This document shows, one piece after another, positions 10,001 through 17,052 of a DNA stretch of 33,354 nucleotides (its first letter is position 1; each line of letters opens with the position of its first letter). This DNA comes from Candidatus Avisuccinivibrio pullicola (GTDB lineage: Bacteria; Pseudomonadota; Gammaproteobacteria; Enterobacterales; Succinivibrionaceae), in NCBI GenBank assembly GCA_018713485.1, contig DVOQ01000049.1, positions 1-33,354 on the forward strand, read 5' to 3'. The translations under genes were made by a program, and so were the position numbers. The notes below the pieces were generated by a model. The model ran no database searches. It was not told where the DNA came from and was given only the letters and a program-made list of their open reading frames with translations.

Positions 10001-10169
10001 TAAAAAACGCATCCGTCTCACCGGCATTCATAATCAGGCTCTTTTCAGACATTTTGCAGGACAGAGCGATCTGATCCTTGAAGGCGAATACTTTAAGGGT
10101 CCTTACGCTCTGCATGAGCTCTTCCTGCGCCTGGAGGTGACCTTACCGCTTTTAGAGAAGGATAGTTAA
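7056..10169 (+). CDS. PAS/GAF sensor diguanylate cyclase with degenerate second GGDEF and EAL domains
   Basis: This 1037-residue protein is probably cytosolic, as no membrane segment is obvious. In order it shows: an N-terminal PAS-like region (about 1-115, with a cysteine cluster including CATC), a GAF-like region (about 150-290), a GGDEF domain (about 300-445) with an intact GGDEF at 376-380, and a second PAS-like region (about 490-610). A GGDEF-like fold (about 620-760) follows, whose active site reads RLEGLTF near 684. An EAL-like domain (about 780-1035) ends the protein, with the EAL motif reduced to ECRLAF near 814 and the DDFGxG loop reading LDGWGQDS near 930. Thus only the first GGDEF looks competent to make c-di-GMP; the C-terminal half is more likely regulatory. 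No RxxD inhibitory site precedes the GGDEF. It is transcribed alone. Confidence 0.85.
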   Translation: MQILTPLLDNLQQHVFVLDPATDNVTYVNATMMRAYTQAGFPLTADSLPRPCHELLCGNTRRCATCSLKHLKHGANVTRFRFNPVLNEERHCQIYALNTDEGLRCIIISESPEARFEDREILERKYAKRIIQNYITDTANQDPESTDSAMRQLEHFLRHFASLFEAEHASIVRLFADDSVSIYDQWPSYSADSLSEERQRLHSALIPKLKERFHQGEELIYFDDPESFKRDYPLLYGMIDVRQLNNIAIAPIFLTEGLFGFLTMANFAPAQLNTLKGTLALIANFVIMLTMNSRLHERLEFLSYRDQLTGLYNRHALNRLLNSRFNGEDVAVIYCDITGLKPVNDAMGHEEGDRLIVKTADILRQTFLEKQIYRIGGDEFLLWTTSLSREKLTAAVASLKENFISRQCNVAVGSAFGENWQDTLTPLMAEADKSMYVDKKLYYTSSLFARDKRESEISQEALKVLEHFYVESLDNTAFAQYIKHNYYSAATLFKTLSHGSLPLYLCFGDPQRNVFYVSDRFREDFGFESNLVPDLFTFLEDKLVSAYDRRVFRRTAETMLRERQEESDLHLRFRDGEDHQQWIHWHGSFLWEEGEERPVFYAGYLIAEEDSQTLDSVTGLPGPEAARMELIRRTEAHEHFTMVVFAPGNFRTFNDERGREFSNHLLCEIVQHLSGVLDINSELYRLEGLTFLVILSEESARDPVQAIRNIVTAVKDTYRAHTLSTARAVSAALLSSPENGTDADVLLNHAAFCCTRAQKNPATQLYLSPENEAVRVRQDELLHKVEQAFDKDYAGLSLRFNPLVSALTRQIGAIECRLAFTDHRTTYSEADFMLLLAQSPLLDKAVQYYLRHIARLSYHSANYRSGFGIYTSPLYFEYAPDTFLEYLQALISYRHINPSIVHIDVPLRLAVQPRYRTALRNLRESGFPMSLDGWGQDSLNLKLLRDFDCDEVRLTPSLSLHALDDSDMQALLDATVYACRTFKKRIRLTGIHNQALFRHFAGQSDLILEGEYFKGPYALHELFLRLEVTLPLLEKDS

Positions 10170-10172
10170 GCC

Positions 10173-10201
10173 TTGCGCTTTTAAGGGCGCTGTGCCACAA
10201 T
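10173..10201 (+). promoter_or_regulatory. Sigma-70 promoter of the MATE gene
   Basis: TTGCGC at 10173-10178 and CACAAT at 10196-10201 are separated by 17 bp, and TG at 10193-10194 gives an extended -10. It starts just after the upstream stop codon. The same -35, TTGCGC, recurs in the SRP RNA promoter. Confidence 0.6.
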
Positions 10202-10207
10202 GCGCCC

Positions 10208-10267
10208 GCTTTCAGCAGGCACTGTTTTAACTGAAAGCCGCGAAATTCCCCATGTGTGAGCGTGGGG
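10208..10267 (+). other. Two-hairpin 5' leader of the MATE gene
   Basis: GCTTTCAG (10208-10215) pairs perfectly with CTGAAAGC (10231-10238). A second stem, CCCCATG (10248-10254) with CGTGGGG (10261-10267), includes one G-T wobble and closes a 6-nt loop. Both lie in the roughly 100-nt untranslated leader. No known riboswitch class is recognised. Confidence 0.45.
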
Positions 10268-10307
10268 TAGTTCATAGCTTTTACCCTGTCGCTGTTCCGA
10301 GGTAGAC

Positions 10308-11723
10308 ATGGCCCCGTCCGCTCTTCCCCTAACCGAGATCACGCCCTCGCTCTTTATCGAGGTAAAGCGTCTCTTCCGTCTCTTCTGGCCCCTGGTGTTA
10401 GGTCAGTTAGCCCAGACCTCCATGGGCGTAGTGGACACCGTGATGGCCGGAGCGGCCGGCACCGTGGAATTAAGCGGCGTGGCTTTAGGAGGCTCCTTTT
10501 TCTGGCCGCCGCTCCTGTTTTTAATCGGGCTTACCATCGCCATTTCTCCCATTACCGCACAGCTGCGCGGGGCGGGGCAGCCTGAGAAAATTGCCCCGGA
10601 GCTGCATGTAGCCACGGTGATAAGCCTGTCCCTGTCCGTGGCGGTGGCAGGCCTCATGTGTCTTTTGCCCCGCCTGTACGGACTCATGCCCGATACCGAT
10701 CCCGCGATGATTAGCGTCGCCTCGGGCTATCTCTATGCCGTCGCCGCGGGGATCCCCGGCTTCACGCTCTTTAATATCCTGCGTGCCTACTGGGAGGGCC
10801 TCGGCTATACCCTGCCCACGCTGCTTTTTGGCTGCGTGGCCCTGACGCTCAATATCCCCTTAAACTACATTTTCATTTTCGGCAAATGCGGAGCTCCTGC
10901 CTTAGGCGGTATCGGATGCGGCGTGGCGACCTCGCTTACCGTCTACATCACGGTGGGGCTGATGCTTATCTATATTCAGCGCTCCGGAAACTTCCGCACC
11001 TGCCGTCTGTTCAGAAAAACCTACCCCGTCACGCTTTCTGCAGTAAGCTCCTTTCTGCGTCTGGGTCTGCCCCTTGGCGTTTCCACCACCATCGAGGTCT
11101 CGAGTTTTGCTCTGGTGGCCTTCCTCTTAAGTCCCTTCGGCCCCACCATGGTAGCGGCCCACTCCATTGCCTTAAATCTCTCGGGACTGCTCTTTATCTG
11201 CCCCCTGTCCCTGGGTTCCGCGGCCACCATCCGCACCGGTGAGGCCATGGGCGCCCTGCACTGGGAGCGCGCCCGCCGTACCGCTGAAGGTACAGCCACC
11301 CTAGGGCTCATCATCTATTTAATCTCGCTTACTGCCGTACTCTTAAACCGCGAGCTCATCATTTCCCTCTACACCTCCGATCCGGCCGTATCTGCGATCG
11401 CCGCCGTGCTTATTCTCGTGTGCATGGCCTATCTTATCGCCGATTCCACTCAGGTGCTGAGCATCGGTATCCTGCGCGGCTTTAAGGATTCGCGCACCAT
11501 TTTCATCGTCACCACGGTGGCCTACTGGTGCGTGGGCATGCCCGTGGGCGTGGTGCTCGCCTTCGGCTACGTAACCGGAGAACCCCTTGCGGCATTAGGT
11601 TTCTGGATTGGCTTTATGGCCGCCCTGACCTGCGCGGCCCTGATTTACATAGTAAGGATTATCCGGCTCTTTAAGACCCGCCGCCTGCCCGCGCTCATGC
11701 GCAGGGAGCAAAGCAGGGCCTAG
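10308..11723 (+). CDS. MATE-family multidrug efflux pump (NorM-like)
   Basis: The 471-residue inner-membrane protein has about twelve hydrophobic segments and the MATE N-terminal signature region (FWPLVLGQLAQTSMGVVDTV, residues about 25-44). An internal repeat of the fold starts near 240. Family members export cationic drugs or metabolites in exchange for Na+ or H+; the substrate here cannot be read from sequence. Length is standard. The start is preceded by GAGG. The gene has its own promoter and structured leader. It ends tail-to-tail with the leftward gene at 11720, the two TAG stops sharing the palindrome CTAG. Its closest look is to NorM of gammaproteobacteria. Confidence 0.92.
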   Translation: MAPSALPLTEITPSLFIEVKRLFRLFWPLVLGQLAQTSMGVVDTVMAGAAGTVELSGVALGGSFFWPPLLFLIGLTIAISPITAQLRGAGQPEKIAPELHVATVISLSLSVAVAGLMCLLPRLYGLMPDTDPAMISVASGYLYAVAAGIPGFTLFNILRAYWEGLGYTLPTLLFGCVALTLNIPLNYIFIFGKCGAPALGGIGCGVATSLTVYITVGLMLIYIQRSGNFRTCRLFRKTYPVTLSAVSSFLRLGLPLGVSTTIEVSSFALVAFLLSPFGPTMVAAHSIALNLSGLLFICPLSLGSAATIRTGEAMGALHWERARRTAEGTATLGLIIYLISLTAVLLNRELIISLYTSDPAVSAIAAVLILVCMAYLIADSTQVLSIGILRGFKDSRTIFIVTTVAYWCVGMPVGVVLAFGYVTGEPLAALGFWIGFMAALTCAALIYIVRIIRLFKTRRLPALMRREQSRA

Positions 11724-12445
11724 GCGGGCTTTTTACAGCACTGCTCCACATATGTGGTGATGAGAGCGTGGTAGCGCTGCATAAAAGCAAGGAAATACGG
11801 GGAGTAAAGGCGCGGATCCACTGCGTAAATGCGTTTTAACAGCTCAGGAACCTGCTTTTGCTTTTTGATGACCGAGCCTATGGCGTAACGGAAGAGCGCT
11901 GCGGGTTCAAAGGGGATCTGCTTTGAGATAAGCTCCTCGGAATGTTTACCGAGAAGAGTGGTCACCTCAACGGCCACCTTGGAGGTACCCTTTACCGGCG
12001 AGCGTGACTGACGGATATAAAAGGGAATAAAGATATAGGAGGCAAAGATCTCCCCGCCTAATGCCGAGGAATACGCCATGGCCTCGTTTTCGTTTTTGCC
12101 GTAAATCCCCATCACCACCGCAATACTCATGGAGCTTAGGGTATAGAGCATCTCCACCGTCACGGGACTTTGCATCAGAAGCCGCGCGGCGTCGGCGCTG
12201 CCGGCCTTTAAAAAGGGCTTGTAGAGACCTAAGGCGAAATCTAAAAAGTTCACCGCCACCCCTGAGGCCACAGTGCGGTTACAGGTACTTCCGTCAGCTT
12301 CACGGCCTCTGTCAATCTCATCGAGGATAACGGTGCGCAGGGGTTCTTTTTCAGGTTCTGCGGCGTACTCATTACGCAGATCGAGAAAGGCGTTCTTTAT
12401 GCCAAAAAGATAGAATTCATTAAACGGGGCGGTTATATCAGTCAT
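11720..12445 (-). CDS. Conserved-looking protein of unknown function
   Basis: I do not recognise this 241-residue product. It has a mixed, protein-like composition. Two hydrophobic stretches lie near residues 95-118 (around SSMSIAVVMGIYG) and 128-145 (around EIFASYIFIPFYI), too short and isolated to be sure of membrane insertion. The C-terminus ends CCKKPA. I chose ATG 12445 over ATG 12451 because GAGAG ends at 12452, touching the first ATG but 6 nt from the second. A plausible own promoter lies upstream. It converges with the MATE gene with a 4-nt overlap, and no terminator separates them. Neighbours give no functional clue. Confidence 0.7.
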   Translation of the reverse strand: MTDITAPFNEFYLFGIKNAFLDLRNEYAAEPEKEPLRTVILDEIDRGREADGSTCNRTVASGVAVNFLDFALGLYKPFLKAGSADAARLLMQSPVTVEMLYTLSSMSIAVVMGIYGKNENEAMAYSSALGGEIFASYIFIPFYIRQSRSPVKGTSKVAVEVTTLLGKHSEELISKQIPFEPAALFRYAIGSVIKKQKQVPELLKRIYAVDPRLYSPYFLAFMQRYHALITTYVEQCCKKPA

Positions 12446-12469
12446 AATCATCTCTCACTCACTGCGCAC

Positions 12470-12498
12470 ATTATAGAAGAAAAACCCCTGCAGGGTAA
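12470..12498 (-). promoter_or_regulatory. Promoter of the unknown leftward gene
   Basis: On the minus strand TATAAT occupies 12475-12470. TTACCC at 12498-12493 lies 17 bp upstream as a weak -35. The start codon is about 25 nt downstream. Confidence 0.5.
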
Positions 12499-12605
12499 CT
12501 GCACCTTCCCCCTGGGATTTCTGCACAAAATTTAGCGGCTGACTCTCCTTTACGGAGCAGGCTGTGGCATCATTAAGGCATGCTTTCACCGCTAAGGAGT
12601 TTAAG

Positions 12606-13226
12606 GTGGCGATTAAAAACCTCATTTTCGATTTTGGAGGCGTGCTCCTTGACTGGAACCCGCGCTATTTCTACAACGGTGTCTTCAAAGACGAGAAAAA
12701 AGCCGATGATTTCATCAAAAACATCTGCACCTCCGAGTGGAATGCGCAGATGGATCGCGGCGTACCCTTTGCCGAGGCCATAGCTCAGCTGCAGAAGGAA
12801 CACCCTGAATACGAACGCGAAATCGGCCTTTACCGTATCGGTTGGGACACGATGCTCAAAGGAGAAATTGAGGAAGGCGTGCGCATGTTCAGAGACTGCG
12901 TCAAAGACGGACGCTACCCTCTCTACGGCCTTACTAACTGGTCGGCTGAAACCATTAACGTCGCCTACCGTCGTTTCTCGTTCCTTAAGGATCTGGAGGG
13001 TATCGTCGTCTCCGGTGAGGAGCGCATGATAAAGCCCGACAAGCGCATTTATCAGGTGCTGTTAGAGCGCTATCACCTAAAGCCCGAGGAATGCGTCTTT
13101 ATTGACGACAATCCCGACAATGTCGCGGCGGCCGCGAAATTAGGCATTCACGCCCTGCGCTGCACCGGCGATTACACCGCCTTAAAACAGGAGCTGCATA
13201 AACTTACCGGAATTAACTTCTCCTGA
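12606..13226 (+). CDS. HAD-superfamily phosphatase (YihX-like, subfamily IA)
   Basis: The 206-residue protein is a haloacid-dehalogenase-fold hydrolase acting on small phosphorylated substrates. Motif I is FDFGGVLLD with nucleophile D9; the +2 residue is Gly, as in YihX-type enzymes. Motif II is LTNWS, motif III is the Lys of MIKPDKRIY, and motif IV is FIDDNPDNV. A helical cap lies between motifs I and II. E. coli YihX is a glucose-1-phosphate phosphatase, but substrate cannot be transferred at this distance. I chose GTG 12606 because AAGGAG at 12594-12599 lies 6 nt upstream and the protein then begins right at the first beta strand. A start at 12564 would add 14 residues without support. It is monocistronic. 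Confidence 0.88.
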   Translation: MAIKNLIFDFGGVLLDWNPRYFYNGVFKDEKKADDFIKNICTSEWNAQMDRGVPFAEAIAQLQKEHPEYEREIGLYRIGWDTMLKGEIEEGVRMFRDCVKDGRYPLYGLTNWSAETINVAYRRFSFLKDLEGIVVSGEERMIKPDKRIYQVLLERYHLKPEECVFIDDNPDNVAAAAKLGIHALRCTGDYTALKQELHKLTGINFS

Positions 13227-13253
13227 AAAGAGCCGTGACGCACCTGACGCAGT

Positions 13254-13285
13254 AAGCAGGCATCCTTCAGGCCTGCTTTTTCTTT
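13254..13285 (+). terminator. Intrinsic terminator after the HAD gene
   Basis: AAGCAGGC (13254-13261) pairs with GCCTGCTT (13271-13278) around a 9-nt loop. The run TTTTTCTTTT follows, starting at 13277. This is a canonical plus-strand terminator, about 28 nt after the stop. Confidence 0.9.
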
Positions 13286-13377
13286 TGATGATTATAGACT
13301 AACTGTCTTAGCAAAAAAGTGGTAAATTCTGTGTAAGCCATATGTAAAACCATCACCCAGATCGCATTTTTAAGCGC

Positions 13378-13405
13378 TTGATCCACGGCGGGTAAGTAAT
13401 ATAAT
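13378..13405 (+). promoter_or_regulatory. Sigma-70 promoter of the AGDEF diguanylate cyclase gene
   Basis: TTGATC (13378-13383) and a perfect TATAAT (13400-13405) are separated by 16 bp. The start codon lies about 40 nt downstream. Confidence 0.7.
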
Positions 13406-13445
13406 GCAGAAAAAAATTCAGTGACTCTTACTATTAAAGTATTTA

Positions 13446-14798
13446 ATGGTGAAAAGCATGCGTCCTGTCTCCACGGATAGTTCTTGCGATGCGTTCTCCC
13501 TGCACGCAGTGCAGGAAAGTATCGAGAGCCGCAATCTGCCCGGTTTCTGGCTCTACAGCGCCGAACAGAACGCCTTTTTATTAGACGCAGCCTGTGCCTC
13601 CATTCTGGAGATAGGTCCTGGAGGTATCTGGTATCCCACGGAGGAAGTTTTCCGTCACTACAGCGCTGAGGATAACGATATCTTCCAGCGCTTTGCCGCT
13701 GATACCTCGAGCGGGGACGTGCTCTCCGAAGAATTAAACGTGCGCTATGCCGATGGCAGAACCCGCCCCGTGCTGATAAGCGGCAGCGTGCTTAAGCGAG
13801 ATGCAGACGGCAGGGCCCAGCTCGTTACCGGTTATCTGTCCCGTACCACTTTCCACGGCTCGCAGTTTGCCTATGAAGTGGGATCGGACGGGGCATGGGA
13901 CTGGGACGGCACTTCCGATCGCGTGCGCTTTTCAGCAAGTTACGTATCCATGCTGGGCTATGCTTCCTCGGCAGACATCGCCTCCACCTTTGAGGAATGG
14001 GCCGACAGGATTGTCCATCCCGAGGATCGTGCCACCACGGCCAGCCAGCAGCGCCAGATCCTCTCCTGCCCCGATTATGGAGACTATTTTGAGTGCTGCG
14101 TGCGCTTAAAGCACGCCGGCGGTCACTATCTGTGGACGCTGGGCCGCGGCCTTGTCACCGATCGCAACAGGGAAGGAAAAGCCATCCGCATCATTGGCAC
14201 CAATACCAATCTCTCGGTTATCGAGGACAGTTTCATCCATGTCCGTTCGCGTCTCTTTACCGACTCCCTGACGGGACTCTTAAACCGCGACTGCCTCCTT
14301 GATCGCATTCCCGACTACGAGAAACCTGAGTATCAGCCCCTGAGCATCATTTACGCTGATGTCGCGGGGCTTAAGATCATCAACGACTTTCTCGGGCACA
14401 GCGCCGGAGATCAGCTCTTAATTGACGCAGGATCCGTGCTCAAGCACTCAATTCACAAGGAGCATGAAAGCTATCACATTGCCGGCGACGAATTTCTCGT
14501 GGTACTGCCCCACTGTTCCCTGTTGCAGTGTCAGATGATCATCTCCTCGGTCTCCGTCATTCTGCGTGAACGTATGAAGAATTATCCCGATAAGCTGCCA
14601 GTCATGATCGACATGGGCGGTGCCACCTTAGGTGAAGCAGAAAGGGATAACTTTAAAAAGATGCTCGACAGGGCCGATCTGCGCATGCAGGAGCTCAAAA
14701 CCTCGCACCGCTCGCAGAGCCTTGCTCTGCTCAAAGAGTGGATTGAAAACGCCCGTGGCGAGAAGATCGTCATCCGCGACGAGCGCAAATTAGGCTAG
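13446..14798 (+). CDS. PAS-PAS-GGDEF diguanylate cyclase with AGDEF active site
   Basis: The 450-residue protein has an N-terminal PAS-like region (about 20-135). A clear PAS_3-type sensor domain with PAC motif follows (about 140-270, GAWDWDGTSDRVRFS onward). A GGDEF domain (about 275-435) has the catalytic loop YHIAGDEFLVVL, with AGDEF at 346-350. AGDEF variants in other bacteria are known to be active cyclases, so c-di-GMP synthesis is likely. The RxxD inhibitory site is absent. No membrane segment or signal peptide is visible, so the input signal is probably cytosolic. Start: ATG 13446 and ATG 13458 are both possible and neither has a strong Shine-Dalgarno. It has its own promoter; no terminator is obvious directly after the stop. 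Confidence 0.88.
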   Translation: MVKSMRPVSTDSSCDAFSLHAVQESIESRNLPGFWLYSAEQNAFLLDAACASILEIGPGGIWYPTEEVFRHYSAEDNDIFQRFAADTSSGDVLSEELNVRYADGRTRPVLISGSVLKRDADGRAQLVTGYLSRTTFHGSQFAYEVGSDGAWDWDGTSDRVRFSASYVSMLGYASSADIASTFEEWADRIVHPEDRATTASQQRQILSCPDYGDYFECCVRLKHAGGHYLWTLGRGLVTDRNREGKAIRIIGTNTNLSVIEDSFIHVRSRLFTDSLTGLLNRDCLLDRIPDYEKPEYQPLSIIYADVAGLKIINDFLGHSAGDQLLIDAGSVLKHSIHKEHESYHIAGDEFLVVLPHCSLLQCQMIISSVSVILRERMKNYPDKLPVMIDMGGATLGEAERDNFKKMLDRADLRMQELKTSHRSQSLALLKEWIENARGEKIVIRDERKLG

Positions 14799-15165
14799 AC
14801 ACGGATAAGGCTCACGTCATGCCTGCAGACCAGTGCCTTAAACACTGACAGCGGCATACGTCACAGCCGGGAGAAGCCGCTGCAGCGCCGTTGTCCGTGC
14901 CGTTTCTTAGCAGGAACTCCTCTCAGGGAGAGCTTCTCTGTTCTCCATGAACGGCCTGCGCACTTACTAGCCAGGATCTGCTAACTGTCCGGCTTTCAGT
15001 ATGTCCCCCTTACCCGGAATTCACGGGGCTGTCACAATGCAGGCCTCAAGCCGGAGCTTCAGGCCCGTTCCTGAGTTCAGGGTTCTGTTTTACCGCCTGC
15101 TTCGTAACCTGAGCTCTTTCATCCCCAGGCTCAGCACGGTGAAGTGCACTAAAGCAAGCTAAACA
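14799..15165. other. Non-coding gap with several hairpins
   Basis: I see no credible gene here. Successive inverted repeats are CAGTG/CACTG (14831-14847), AGCGGC/GCCGCT (14850-14881), CTCTC/GAGAG (14930-14942) and a compound stem. The compound stem is GGCCT-c-AAGC paired with GCTT-c-AGGCC around a CGGA loop (15042-15065). No promoter pair or T-tract defines an RNA gene. It may be the 3' region of the cyclase transcript, a structured RNA, or decayed sequence. Confidence 0.4.
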
Positions 15166-15190
15166 GTAAAACCCCGCCTGATGCGGGGTT
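15166..15190 (-). terminator. Intrinsic terminator of gntK-edd
   Basis: AACCCCGC (15170-15177) and GCGGGGTT (15183-15190) form an 8-bp stem with a 5-nt loop. Read leftward it is followed by TTTTAC. It lies about 25 nt past the edd stop. Confidence 0.88.
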
Positions 15191-15213
15191 GACTTAGAGA
15201 TTGCTATGAAAGT

Positions 15214-17007
15214 CTAGAACAGGAAGGTCGCGCCTTCTTCAGCCGAGGAGACCTTCTCGCGGCACACCTTAAAGAGGTAACGGCCGTAAGTCTGCTCTCC
15301 CTTCTCGGTATCGGGATACTCAGGAGTGCGGCCCTCCAGGGAGGTCAGGCAGTTGATGGTGCCGGCGTCGGCGTCAAAATCGATGAGATCGCCGTCGCGC
15401 AGTAAGGCCAGCGGACCGCCGCGTAAGGCTTCAGGGCTGACATGCAGGGCCGAGGGGATCTTGCCCGAGGCTCCGGAGAGGCGGCCGTCGGTTAAAAGCG
15501 CCACGTGGTAGCCTGCCTTCTGCAGATTGCCTAATACCGGCATCAGCTTATGGAGCTCGGGCATGCCCGAGGCAGCGGGACCTGCGTAACGCACCACGAT
15601 GACGGCATCCTGATTGAGCTCGCCTGCCTTATAGGCCTTCTCAACGTCATGCTGATCGTTAAAGACGCGGGCCGGAGCCTTGACGTGATGATGCTCGGGG
15701 GCCACGGCGGAGATCTTGATGACCGAGCGGCCTAAATTGCCGTTTAAGACCTTGATACCGCCCTGGGGCTTGAAGCAGCCCTCCCCGGAGATGAGTACGT
15801 TAGGATCGCGCGTGGCAGGGGCGCTTTCAAATTTCACCTCACCGTTATCGAGAACCGGCACGGTAAGCTGCGAGGAAAAATCACCGAGGGCGGTCTTGAC
15901 GTCCTCGTGGACTAAGCCGCGCTCATGCAGGGCCTTCATGAGCACCGGCACGCCGCCTGCGTTCTGGAAGGCGTTGATATCGGCCTTGGCGTTGGGGTAG
16001 ATGTTAACGAGTAACGGCACCACCTCGGAGAGATCGCTCACGTCCTGCCACGTGATGATAAGGCCGGCGGCACGGGCCATGGAGAGGATGTGCAGGGTGT
16101 GATTGGTGGAGCCGCCCGAGGACAGCCACGCCACCATGCCGTTGACGAAGTTCTTGGCTGTGAGCACGTCATAGAGCGGACGGTAGTTATCCCCGTTATG
16201 CCCCATCTTCACGATGTCGCGGGCCACGCGCTCGGTTAAGGCCTTGCGTAAGGGCACGTAGGGCGGCACGAAGGCGGAACCGGGCAGCATGAGGCCCATG
16301 GCCTCTAACACTAACTGATTGGTGTTGGCCGTACCGTAGAAAGTGCAGGTACCCTGATTGTGATAGGAGCTGCACTCCATCTTCTGCAGAGCGTCCTTGT
16401 CTAATTCACCGGCGGCGTACTTCTGGCGGATGGCGGTCTTTTCCTCATTGGAAATGCCCGTGCTCATGGGGCCTGCCGGCACGAAGGCGGTGGGCAGGTG
16501 ACCGAAGGCAGCCGCGCCCATGACAAGGCCGGGGGCAATCTTGTCGCAGATACCTAAGAGGAGCACCGCATCGAAGATATTGTGAGAAAGTCCCACCGCC
16601 ACAGACTGGGCGACCAGATCGCGCGAGAACAGCGACATGTCCATGCCGGGCATACCCTGGGTAACGCCGTCGCACATGGCGGGCGTGGCACCGGCCACCT
16701 GGGCTGAGTGACCTAAGCTGCGCAGCACGGCCTTGATCTCGTCCGGATAGAGCTTATAGGGGCAGTGAGCCGAAAGCATGTCGTTATAGGCAGAAATGAT
16801 GCCCACGTTAAGGCCTTTGCCGAAAATGACGTTTTCCTTGTCTTCTTTATCTGTGCCGGCTGCGGCATGGGCGATATTGGAGCAGGTGAGAATGACGCGG
16901 TCCCGCCCTAATTTCTCCTGGGCGCGCATCATTTCCATATAGCGTTCACGGCTTTGCACAGAGCGCGCCTCAATACGGGCGGTAACTTCCTGCACGGTCT
17001 TGTTCAT
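15214..17007 (-). CDS. edd: 6-Phosphogluconate dehydratase
   Basis: Edd converts 6-phosphogluconate to 2-keto-3-deoxy-6-phosphogluconate, the first dedicated step of the Entner-Doudoroff pathway. The 597-residue product matches the family over its whole length and is close to the E. coli enzyme (603). Cysteines in AMCDG (C112), GICDK (C154) and GTCTF (C221) fit the [4Fe-4S] ligation pattern of the IlvD/Edd family. The C154/C221 positions agree with those reported for the Zymomonas enzyme. It lies 45 nt downstream of gntK in the same direction, so the two are probably cotranscribed. A terminator follows the stop. The usual partner eda (KDPG aldolase) is not adjacent and is not in this window. 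Confidence 0.97.
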   Translation of the reverse strand: MNKTVQEVTARIEARSVQSRERYMEMMRAQEKLGRDRVILTCSNIAHAAAGTDKEDKENVIFGKGLNVGIISAYNDMLSAHCPYKLYPDEIKAVLRSLGHSAQVAGATPAMCDGVTQGMPGMDMSLFSRDLVAQSVAVGLSHNIFDAVLLLGICDKIAPGLVMGAAAFGHLPTAFVPAGPMSTGISNEEKTAIRQKYAAGELDKDALQKMECSSYHNQGTCTFYGTANTNQLVLEAMGLMLPGSAFVPPYVPLRKALTERVARDIVKMGHNGDNYRPLYDVLTAKNFVNGMVAWLSSGGSTNHTLHILSMARAAGLIITWQDVSDLSEVVPLLVNIYPNAKADINAFQNAGGVPVLMKALHERGLVHEDVKTALGDFSSQLTVPVLDNGEVKFESAPATRDPNVLISGEGCFKPQGGIKVLNGNLGRSVIKISAVAPEHHHVKAPARVFNDQHDVEKAYKAGELNQDAVIVVRYAGPAASGMPELHKLMPVLGNLQKAGYHVALLTDGRLSGASGKIPSALHVSPEALRGGPLALLRDGDLIDFDADAGTINCLTSLEGRTPEYPDTEKGEQTYGRYLFKVCREKVSSAEEGATFLF

Positions 17008-17052
17008 AAGGTGTTCCTTCAGTTAAGTTAATGCATACTTACTATCATAAAC

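Noticed and set aside
10175-10194. Short GCGC-type hairpin after the GGDEF/EAL-like gene as a terminator
   Set aside because: The stem needs two G-T pairs, has no T-tract and overlaps the -35 of the MATE promoter.
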